From contig CAJVPP010003879.1 of NCBI GenBank assembly GCA_910592005.1, positions 1 to 10,543 on the forward strand: a stretch of 10,543 nucleotides of DNA, in the 5' to 3' direction. The translations under genes were made by a program, and so were the position numbers. How positions within the stretch are numbered: position 1 is the first letter of the stretch; every line of letters starts with the position of its first letter. Source of the stretch: Funneliformis mosseae (Eukaryota > Glomeromycota > Glomeromycetes > Glomerales > Glomeraceae). Under the pieces are notes generated by a model. It was not told where the DNA came from, ran no database searches, and saw only the letters and a program-made list of their open reading frames with translations. Shown piece after piece: positions 1-8,037 of the stretch.

Positions 1-520
1 AATCCTTTCTATTGAAACTTGGTAAAGGGCATTCGTTGGGGGTTTTCCATTTATATTTTATTGAATTTCTAGCATTACTCCATAACTCTTCGATCGAAGA
101 ATTCTTATTTAAAGGAATAAAATTACTATCACATTTTCCATAAAGGGGTTCAAGTTTATGTATGAGGAAAGCTCTCGGTGTATCATCATAAACCCATTTC
201 CCTTTTGTTGTAACGCATTCCATATAACTCCTAAATTTTAACAAGTCTTCACTTGTTTTAATATTTGAACCTGGAATTGAAGAATGAAAAGAGAATTCAT
301 TAAGCTTATCGGTTATTTCTATACGAGTTTCTACTAAGGCGGTTTCTAATTCTTGATGACGTCTACGACTCGCTTCAAGTAGATCTAATGATGAATAAAC
401 TTTATCAAAAGTTGATTCATTGTCTATACTGGTGAGAGGGGAAGATAAAAAGTATATTGAGAAAAATACAATCAATAACACAAATAATACACGAATGAGA
501 CTTCCGGTATGTATTGCCAT
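1..520 (-). CDS. Type II membrane protein with PC-esterase/SGNH-like N-terminal region, 5' part (partial)
   Basis: An ATG at 520-518 on the minus strand opens a frame that runs without a stop for 173 codons to the left edge, so only the N-terminal part is present. Residues 1-10 form a short basic tail (MAIHTGSLIR). Residues about 11-27 are a hydrophobic anchor, which suggests a type II Golgi/ER protein or an uncleaved signal. Residues about 40-75 are charged and likely helical or coiled. N34-E-S and N140-S-S are possible N-glycosylation sites, fitting a lumenal domain. The stretch Y99-M-E-C-V-T-T-K-G-K-W-V-Y, then C130, then Y156-K-W-K-T-P-N-E-C164-P-L-P-S-F, resembles the Cys/Trp-rich lead-in (C..GKWV..., W.P..C.) that precedes the GDS motif in Pmr5/Cas1/NXPE-type PC-esterase proteins that acylate cell-wall or secreted glycans. 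The catalytic GDS lies outside the window, so the family call is moderate and the substrate unknown. No intron is needed in the visible part. The ATG is the first in frame after the intergenic A/T-rich stretch. Confidence 0.72.
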   Translation of the reverse strand, partial: MAIHTGSLIRVLFVLLIVFFSIYFLSSPLTSIDNESTFDKVYSSLDLLEASRRRHQELETALVETRIEITDKLNEFSFHSSIPGSNIKTSEDLLKFRSYMECVTTKGKWVYDDTPRAFLIHKLEPLYGKCDSNFIPLNKNSSIEELWSNARNSIKYKWKTPNECPLPSFNRKD

Positions 521-2377
521 TTTTTTTCTAAAAATCATTATTTTATGAGAGAAGGATGTAAAAAAAACAACAAAAACAAAAATTAATAAAAAATTTAAAT
601 AGTGATAATAAAACTAGGGAACGGGGACCCGTTGTTAAGTCCGGAACTTTATCTAGACTTTTGTGAAATTGCAAGAGCCATTCAGCATCGATTCTATTAA
701 TTTTTTTTACAGATTCCAAACTTTTACAAAAAGTTATCATATATTTAACCTTGATTAAATAACTGAAAAAATGGTAAAAATTATGTAAAGTACAATATAT
801 ATATGAAAATTAAAAATTATTATCATTATAATAGGAGTTGTTTGACTTTTGTCAAATGCTGATAGTATCATACATTTAGTTTTTATTTGATGCATGACGT
901 GAAGTAACGTTCGTTATCGAATATGATTTGTTTTTTTTTTTTTACAAAACAAAAAAGATGATTAACATATTGTTTGTGTTACTGCATCTAAATTGTTCGT
1001 CACATGTGAAGACCAACAGAAAGTAAAGATTTTTTTTATACGACCAGACGTACATTTTATTTGTCATTCTTGAGATAATTTATTGAAATAGTTTCTTGAA
1101 CATTTTTTTGTTTTATTATGTAGGATTACTATATGCTCGAACCAACCTAACACATTCGTTATTCTGGAGAAACGGTCACCTCACTTTTTCTAATTGGATC
1201 GTCATTCACCTAAAAATTAACTTTTTCATTTGGAGAAAAAGGAAGCGCAACAAGGGTACTATTAATGTGAATAAGGAGAATTTCACTGCATTCTAGCTGC
1301 TCTCATAAGTCAATTCACCTATTTATTCACGATTTCTTTTCGAAAAACCTTCACTTCATTTTCACTGTTACACACAATTCCTCGTTAAAAATCTCACTAA
1401 AAATTAATCGAGCATTTTTAGAGCAGTTTAGAACGATTTTAACAATTTTTTAATAAGCGGGAGGCCTTCCAGGAGATCTACAACCCGTTTCTCAATACTT
1501 TTAGAAGTGTACTTTGGTAAAAAAAAAAAATTTAATAAAATAGTATTTGTTGTGAGGTTCACTTTACAAAAAGGGAATTTTTGTTCCGAAAATTTTCTCC
1601 TAACCTAAATTTGACTCTGACCTTTGATTTCAGAATCTTTTTATTTATTTCATTTTTAATAATTCATTAAATTTTCATTTATTATTAATATTGTTCCTGC
1701 ACATACTATTTTAATTGAAATAACTTTCCTAATTGGGTAATATTTAACTCAAAAGACCAAAGAGCAGTGATGTGTATTTTTATGGTATAAAAATTGGATT
1801 GATGCTTCCAATCCAAATGTTTTTTCTAACTTTAGACGAAAATCGGGCTTGGGAGCCCTCAGGACTTGTTATTACCTAATTTGAACTTGGGTTTCAATGT
1901 GCAATTCTACACCCCAATAAAACATTAAAAATAGTAAGGTTACGGATATTTCCTTATTTGTTAAGTCTGATATTGTAAATTTCTAAACCAAATTTAGAAT
2001 GATCCCCCATCGATTTTTGCCTTATTTATTTATATAAAATGTAATTAATATTTAAAGGTCAATTATTTCAAATAAAGCTCAACGTGTTTTTCTAATGCTA
2101 TAACCATTATAGAAAAATCAAAATTCTAAAAATAAATTTACTATTTTTAGATATCATCAACATAAAAATAAAGACTGTGCCAATAGACCCGCTCAAACGA
2201 TTAATAATTCTAAAATTTTATTTATTTGTAATACATAACTGGACACAAAAATTCTACTTATCAAAGACGTGCATATCATTTCATTAAACTGCATACGCGA
2301 TTCGTTCAAAATAAGAATACAATAGCATGCATAATTCGTAATAGAATATTTGATCATCGATCAAAAATTCTGCGGAA

Positions 2378-2415
2378 TGACGCCAACGTTTAATGACGAA
2401 TCCGAAATAACGTCA
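2378..2415. promoter_or_regulatory. Cluster of three TGACG/CGTCA (CRE/ATF-type) half-sites
   Basis: TGACG occurs at 2378-2382 and 2394-2398, and CGTCA (the opposite orientation) at 2411-2415, so starts are 16-17 bp apart, about 360-400 bp upstream of the ATPase start. Such half-sites are bound by bZIP factors of the ATF/CREB class. In yeast the ENA1 Na+-ATPase promoter is controlled through a CRE by Sko1. A role here is inference only; five-base motifs recur by chance. Confidence 0.2.
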
Positions 2416-2684
2416 ACAGGTTTCGAACTTCGTTACAATTTACTAAATTCTCCAAATTTTCGAATTCTAACGGCTCGAAAAATTTGATGTCAAGTAAAGT
2501 ACAAATTTAAGCAATTAAGTATAAATTAATTTAAGATGATTGGAACGCGATCTGCAGAAAGTTCTAAAGAATCTGATCAACGATTTTTTATTGCGAGAAC
2601 AATAATATTATTTAAAATTAAGGAGATCTATTCTAGTGTCGGTTAAACCGGGCTAATTTGTCAATCGTTGATTGCTGTTTGACA

Positions 2685-2718
2685 TTTTTTTTTTTTTTTG
2701 ATTTGCAATGGTTATAAA
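2685..2718 (+). promoter_or_regulatory. Likely core promoter: poly(dT) tract and TATA-like box
   Basis: A run of 15 T (2685-2699) is followed by TATAAA at 2713-2718, 64 nt before the ATPase ATG at 2777. Poly(dA:dT) tracts that exclude nucleosomes and nearby TATA boxes are usual in fungal promoters. In such AT-rich DNA a TATA match is weak evidence by itself. Confidence 0.3.
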
Positions 2719-2761
2719 TTATCCATTGAAAGATTTTAATGTTCAAAAAAAAATTTTTTGA
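2708..2761 (+). other. Possible 17-codon upstream ORF before the ATPase
   Basis: ATG at 2708-2710 opens a 17-codon frame closing with TGA at 2759-2761, only 15 nt before the ATPase ATG and in the same frame. It also shows that the ATPase cannot start further upstream in this frame. Whether it lies in the mRNA depends on the true transcription start, because it overlaps the TATA-like box. Confidence 0.25.
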
Positions 2762-2776
2762 ATTATTTATTTTATT

Positions 2777-5700
2777 ATGTCGGAAAATATCAAACACGAA
2801 ACTGAGATATCAGAAGAAGCTTCTACCTCTGCTAAAAAGGTTTTACCGAGCGAAAGACGGATTCCTGCAGAGCAAAATCAAGTCAAAGAAAAGGAAGATT
2901 TGAAGAGTAACGAGGAAAATGTAGACATTGTAAATATCATCTTATTTTTATTAGGCTTAATTTTTTCTTTTTTTTTATATCGTAATTTATGTCCCGATCG
3001 ATTTAAATCATTTATTCATGTTCTATAATATAGGATGAACATTTATATAAACCCGAAGAAATCGCCAAGCGATATCGCGTTGATATCAATATTTCTAAAC
3101 CTGCAGAGTCACGGGGACTGGGTACGGATCAAGCTAGAAAGTTATTGGAAGAAAATGGTCCAAATGTTCTCACGCCACCTCGCAAGAGACATCCCATCTT
3201 AAAATACTTTGATTGTTTACGTACTTTATTCAATATATTACTTATTGTTGCGGGAATTTTAACGTACATTGTACTTGCTATAGATCCAAAAAATAATCAA
3301 TCCAATGTATGTTAATTACCTTAAAAATAATTTCAACTTGTAATCCATAACAATTTTTTATTTAAATTTCGGTATTTTATAGAGTTACCTTGGAGCTATT
3401 CTACTCGGCGTGGCCTTTTTGAATGCACTTATTGAATTTTATCAGCTGCAAAAGTCAGCCGCAATTTTAGAATCATTTTTAAATATGATTCCGCAGAATT
3501 GTTATGTTCTTAGAGAAGGCCAGCTTTCGCAAATCCAAGCATCTACCTTGGTTCTCGGTGACGTAGTTTTTGTAAAGATGGGAGATAAAGTGCCTGCCGA
3601 TCTATTTATATTCAGCGCAACTGATATGAAAGTAGATAATTCATCCCTTACCGGTGAATCAGAACCACAAGAAAGGACAAAGGCAACAAGTACTCAAAAG
3701 AACCCATTGGAGGCTTCTAACCTTTGCTTTAATAGTACATTGGTTGTGTCAGGTGAAGGTTATGGCATCGTAATTAGAACTGGCGATGCGACTATATTGG
3801 GTCAAGTTGCTGGTCTTACCGCCGGTGAAGAAAGGAATGAATCACCTTTAGCACAAGAAACTGATAGATTTGTAAGAATCATAGCAACGATTGCCACCTT
3901 ATGTGCTATAATATTTTTTGGAATTAGTTTTAAAATAGTTAATGTTTTCGCTCTTAACGTGAGTTTCGCAATGGCTATACTTGTCGCATGGGTTCCTCAA
4001 GGGTTGCCAGCGACTGTTACTATTCTTTTAACTATAGCAGCAAAAAGAATGGCATCACAAAATATTCTTGTCAAGGATCTTCAAGCCGTCGAAACGCTAG
4101 GCGCGATTACCCTTTTGGCTACAGATAAAACTGGGACTTTAACTCGAAATCAAATGACCGTTACTTATATTTGGACTTCCTTAAATATATATTCTCCACT
4201 TCGAAACGTACAATCCGATGATGTTTCTTTCGATCCCAATGCGCCTGGTATTCAGGAAATTATCCATATAGCATCATTATGCTCCCGAGCAAAGTTTGAT
4301 CGTTACGATATTCCATTTGCTGAACGAGAAATTTTAGGTGATGCTACCGAAACTGGGTTAATTCGTTTTGCCGCTCAAAATGTAGATGATTATGATGACA
4401 TTATTAGGAGTTATCCAAAAGTTTTCGAAATTCCTTTCAATTCTGAAACAAAATGGGCGTTGACTATTCATAAGAAGAAACATGTCTCGGGCGAGTTGAC
4501 ATTATATATTAAAGGAGCACCTGAACGAGTACTTAAACTTTGCTCTACAATATTATCAGGGAATAAGGCGATACCTTTAACTGATGAGCATAGACAAAAA
4601 TATGATGAAATATATGAGTTTATGGCTTCAAAAGGACATAGAGTATTGGCTTTCGCACAATTATTGTTGCCAAGTGATCAATATCCTGAAAACTTTGAAT
4701 TTGAAAAAGAAGAAAAAAATTATCCGTTGGGTGATTATTGTTTTGTTGGATTATGTTCATTAGAAGATCCTCCAAAGCATGGTGTTCGTGAAGCTATTGG
4801 AACTTGTCGTAAGGCTGGTATTCGAGTAATTATGGTTACTGGCGATCATCCTTTAACCGCTGAATCTATTGGTCGCAAAATTAATTTAATCATATCAGAT
4901 ACCAAATCACTCGTCGCTAAAAAATCTGGTAGACCTATTGAATCGATTCGTGATAATGAGTATAACGCTATTGTCATTCATGGTGAAGAAATAGATTCAT
5001 TGAGCGATAATGATTGGGATAATATTTTTCAAAAGGAAGAAATTATTTTTGCACGTACATCTCCTCGACATAAACTTGAAATCGTCAAACGTGCGCAATC
5101 GATGGGTCATATCGTCGGTGTAACTGGAGATGGTGTAAACGATTCACCCGCTTTAAAGAAAGCAGATTTAGGAATTTCTATGAATCTATCCGGGTCTGAT
5201 GTTTCTAAGGAGGCAGCAGCTATGATCTTAATTGATGATAACTTTGCATCTACAGTAAAGGGTATTGAAGAAGGTCGCCTCATTTTTACGAATCTTAAAA
5301 AGTCCATTCAATACACGCTCACTCATATCACTCCTGAAGTCATGGTTTCATTGTTATATATTGTCGTACCTATCCCATTACCGTTGTCGCCAATCCTCAT
5401 CTTGATAACAGATTTAGGATATGAATTATTTATAGTTCTGACATATGCATGGGATCAACCAGAGAGCAAAAAAGATCTTATGAAAGTACGTCCAAGAAAG
5501 CCCGTTACTCCAAAGTCAATAGAACGTGTACGTCGCATTGCTCTTGATCGTACGCCAACCATCACCGATCAGGAAACGGGTCGACCTATAACACCTTCAA
5601 GATTCTCATTGTTTTTGCATTCACTAAAGAAGCCTTTTACGGCAAGATGGTGGTCGGAATTACTTGAAAACAATGATGAGGAAGTATTAGTTGACGGAAA

Positions 5701-6289
5701 ACTTCTCTGCTGGGCATATTTAGAAGTTGGCATGATAGAAACTATCGGCGCAATAGTTGCATATTTCGCGGTATTGAATCATAATGGTATTACCCCATAT
5801 GATGCACGTCAGATGCAAAATTCAGTAACTGAAAAAGGTTATTTCACTCAAGATGCAGAATCTTACATAAACGTTCATGGTGATGAGATAACTAAGGAGA
5901 TACAACTGAGAGCAGCTGCTGAAGCACAATCTATTGTATATTTATCAATTATGATTCAACAAATGTTCAATCTATTCGCCTGCAAATCGCGACATCGGTT
6001 TCCATTTGGCAGATTTATGTTCTCAAACCATCGTAATTTTATTGGAGTAGTTCTTGGTGCGGCATTTGCCATGTGTATTGTATATATTCCGCCGTTTAAT
6101 GTTGCATTTGTAACAAAATATACACTTAATCCAATATTCTGGTTAATACCTATTGGATCTGGTGTGTTGATCTTGGTTTATGCTTGTATTAGGGTACTCG
6201 TATTGCTGAAATGGCATCCCAAACGACTAAATGCAGAAGTATTAGGATTAGATTTGCATCCTACTGTATATTCTATTGAAAAATCCTAA
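2777..6289 (+). CDS. P-type IIC ATPase, Na,K-ATPase alpha-like cation pump (three exons)
   Basis: Predicted product is about 1110 residues from exons 2777-2929, 3034-3306 and 3383-6289; both introns fall between codons. It should be a plasma- or endomembrane pump that couples ATP hydrolysis to cation export, perhaps with K+ uptake. Visible in order: a charged N-terminus (1-50), the DEHL...YRVDI segment (52-71) typical of IIC pumps, M1 (about 115-134), M2 (143-163), TGES (232-235) of the actuator domain, M3 and M4 (308-362), the phosphorylated aspartate D390 in DKTGT, nucleotide-site EIPFN (F494) and KGAPE (519-523), DPPK (604), TGDH (628), TGDGVNDSPALKKAD (723 on), M5-M6 (785-832), an 83-residue M6-M7 loop, and M7-M10 (916-1083). 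Length and order match Na,K-ATPase alpha subunits. M4 reads VPQGL where animal pumps have VPEGL, and other ion-site positions also differ, so ion preference is uncertain. No beta-subunit gene is nearby. The start is the first ATG after an in-frame TGA at 2759. Upstream exons of other transcripts cannot be excluded. Confidence 0.93.
2930..3033 (+). other. ATPase intron 1 (104 nt)
   Basis: Donor GTAAAT at 2930 and acceptor ATATAG ending at 3033. The intron is T-rich and contains in-frame stops. Removing it joins ...NVDI to DEHLYKPEE, restoring the conserved IIC N-terminal segment. Phase 0. Confidence 0.85.
3307..3382 (+). other. ATPase intron 2 (76 nt)
   Basis: Donor GTATGT at 3307 and acceptor TTATAG ending at 3382. 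Splicing joins ...PKNNQSN to SYLGAILLG, which places the M1-M2 loop and M2 as in other IIC pumps. Without it the frame stops after two codons. Phase 0. The remaining 2.9 kb of coding sequence has no intron, so introns cluster at the 5' end. Confidence 0.88.
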
Positions 6290-6383
6290 TAATTGGTTAT
6301 CATATTGTTAAACTTTGTGCGACAATTTCCTTTTATTATCAATATTTTTTGCCTTGTATGATTTAAGTAGAAAACAATGAAAT

Positions 6384-6389
6384 AATAAA
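6384..6389 (+). terminator. Probable poly(A) signal of the ATPase gene
   Basis: A canonical AATAAA lies about 95 nt after the stop codon, followed by a T-rich stretch. The position suits a fungal 3' end, but the motif is common in AT-rich DNA. Confidence 0.4.
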
Positions 6390-6500
6390 TGTTTATTAAA
6401 ATTTTGTAAGCGTCCGGACGATGATAAGTCTTTATAATGTTATTGTAATTTGTTAGTGAAAATAATATATGCAGTTGTATTAAGTTATAAAATTTCCTCA

Positions 6501-6608
6501 TCACTCACTTACATTGTAATCCAATAATTTCCGAAAGAACTCTTTATTTTTAAACGCCTGAAAATACTCCCTCATAGTGTCCGATAGATTAAATGTTTCT
6601 GCATGATC
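6501..6608 (-). pseudogene. Short coding-like remnant, possibly a lone exon
   Basis: On the minus strand 35 codons are open between TGA stops at 6611-6609 and 6503-6501. They read DHAETFNLSDTMREYFQ and continue with AFKNKEFFRKLLDYN, a charged, helix-like composition unlike the surrounding low-complexity translations. Right after ...LLDYN sits a perfect donor-like GTAAGT (6512-6507), so this may be an exon end rather than a C-terminus. I found no start codon in frame and no partner exon; on the upstream side (higher coordinates) comes a MITE at 6891. No family recognised. It may be a gene fragment or chance. Confidence 0.25.
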
Positions 6609-6890
6609 TCATGTACACGTGATAATTCGAATATTTGTGATTTTAAAAATTTTCATTTAATCGCAGATTTTTTTTTTTATAATAATAATCTTATTAAAAA
6701 TGAATATAAATTAATTTATGAGCAACATGTTTGACGTTAATATTTTAGTTCTTAAATAAATAAAAAAAATTTTTTGCTTAAAAAATTTAAACATATCAAT
6801 CTAAAGATTATCTAATTTTGAAACTCATAATATTGGACGAGAATTGTTGTTCTCTATATCAGCTTTAATTGAAAAAATATCTATAATTTA

Positions 6891-7548
6891 GGCCATGCAA
6901 ATTTGATTTTTCGGTTCACGTAACTTTGAAATTTAAAAATCGACCCGGAGACCCGGAGTTTATTAATGATTATTTTTTATAAAAAAAGTTTATATATAAA
7001 TATTATGCTATCTGATTGGTGACCTTTACATAATAGGGGTATTCAAAAATTGGTTGATGCAAAATTTGATGCACTTTGTGTTAACCAATTATTATTTTTT
7101 TTTAGTGCGCGAAATTGAATAAAATCGATGTATATTTTGGTATTTTTATAAAATCGTGTTTTCAAATTTGGTTAAGTAAACATTTTGTAGGCCGTTAAAC
7201 TACACCTTGACGATAAAAATTTCAGCCAATCATATTTCTTGAAATTTGAAAATCTGCATCAACCAATTTTGAATACCCTAATATAATTGGCATATCAGAT
7301 TTTGTTTAAAAGAAAGCCACGGCGAAATAAAAAGTTTAACCCATCAAAAACATTAGTTTGAGAAAAAATTTCAGCACAATGTATTGCTTGGGAAACATTT
7401 ATACATAACGATAATACAACAAAGCTTTAATCTTCCAATAAAATTACACTTTATAAGTCACATGATAAACTTTTTATATATAAATTTTTTTTTTGTTAAA
7501 ATTGACCCGGTCGGATGACGTGAACCGAAAATTTGAAGTTGCACGGCC
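6891..7548. mobile_element. PIF/Harbinger-like MITE, 658 bp, with TTA target duplication
   Basis: The ends are imperfect inverted repeats: 6891-6921 begins GGCCATGCAA and ends TTTTCGGTTCACGT, and 7518-7548 reads in reverse GGCCGTGCAA...TTTTCGGTTCACGT, 26 of 31 identical by eye. TTA flanks both sides (6888-6890 and 7549-7551). A 3-bp TTA/TWA duplication with GGCC-type ends is the signature of PIF/Harbinger elements and their Tourist-like MITEs. Weaker similarity continues inward (a GACCCGG-like block and a T/A-rich block on both arms). No transposase frame exists inside, so it is non-autonomous. Confidence 0.7.
7036..7278. mobile_element. Inner inverted-repeat element, about 243 bp, TA-flanked (nested MITE?)
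   Basis: 7034-7060 and 7256-7280 are inverted copies (GGGTATTCAAAA...TTGGTTGATGC), identical except for two single-base homopolymer length differences. TA is present at both outer edges (7034-7035 and 7279-7280), which would fit a Tc1/mariner-type MITE inserted in the Harbinger-like element. However, ATCTGAT is also mirrored further out (7010-7016 and 7294-7300), so the repeat could instead be a subterminal part of the outer element. No coding capacity. Confidence 0.5.
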
Positions 7549-7551
7549 TTA

Positions 7552-7950
7552 TGATTTTTAAGATTTTTGTTGTAAATTAATGCCTAAACTATTTATCATA
7601 TAATAGCTATTAACCAAAGGTGAGTTTATAAATTATATTTTTTACTTTTTAAATTCTAATTATTAATAATAAAAAGCTGATAAATATTCAGTTACTAGAT
7701 ATTATAATACATAAATGTCTGCTTGTAAAAATCTGTTTTAACCAATTTTCGGGTTTTGAATGTAGTTTTCTAATTTCGTATAGGTTTACAACTTGACTTT
7801 TTTAAACATCAGTTTAACTAATTTTCTGCATTTCGGGCAGCATCATTAGACTGTAGAAAATGGATTCATACCATTATTATTATGGACTATAATGGTCCAA
7901 GTCATATTGTGTAAAAATTAATGCATTAATTTTATAATAGGTAACTTTAT
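7552..7950. other. AT-rich spacer, nothing recognised
   Basis: I see no open frame of useful length, RNA gene or clear repeat here. A minor fold GGAC...GTCC lies near 7883-7897. Confidence 0.5.
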
Positions 7951-8037
7951 TAGGGATGGTAACGGTCGGTCGTGGTCGGTCAACGGTCGGTCAAAGGCCT
8001 CTGACCGATTTTAACTGACCAGTTGACCGACCGGGGG
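7951..8037. repeat. GGTCGG-rich foldback with a hAT-like end
   Basis: The block starts TAGGGATGGTAACGG at 7951, which resembles hAT transposon termini (T/CAGGGATGG...). GGTCGGTC then recurs in close order to about 8004, and GACCGA, GACC and GACCGACCG follow on the same strand to 8033, so the segment can fold on itself. I find no matching right end with an 8-bp duplication, so this may be a truncated hAT end invaded by the neighbouring element. Confidence 0.4.

Larger units (their letters stand above)
521..2776. other. Divergent intergenic region, 2.26 kb, no convincing gene
   Basis: This region separates the minus-strand membrane-protein gene from the plus-strand ATPase gene, so it should carry both promoters. 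It is strongly AT-rich with several T runs (for example about 929-943 and 2685-2699). The open frames in it, at 543-740 (minus) and 1096-1296 (plus), are short. I could not recognise any product in them, although the first could be an upstream ORF of the left gene. Around 1437-1518 the minus strand holds a short coding-like stretch ending in a stop, which may be a degraded repeat. Two small hairpins lie at 1794-1816 and 1845-1858. No tRNA or rRNA is seen. Confidence 0.6.
6290..6890. other. 3' flank of the ATPase, otherwise without a recognised gene
   Basis: AT-rich, with homopolymer runs (about 6669-6678 and 6760-6775). It holds the poly(A) signal at 6384 and the coding-like remnant at 6501-6608. 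A 10-bp palindrome CGTCCGGACG lies at 6411-6420. The minus-strand open frame at 6286-6504 runs opposite the 3' UTR and looks incidental. Confidence 0.5.

Noticed and set aside
1096..1296. 66-codon plus-strand open frame
   Set aside because: No domain, no splice context and no family recognised; length is expected by chance, and it reads across AT-rich spacer.
2777..3028. 83-codon frame read as a separate small membrane protein
   Set aside because: Its last 32 codons are intron 1 of the ATPase; the hydrophobic tail is an artefact of reading through a T-rich intron.
5107..5307. 66-codon minus-strand open frame
   Set aside because: It lies antisense to the hinge region of the ATPase and is a shadow of that coding sequence.
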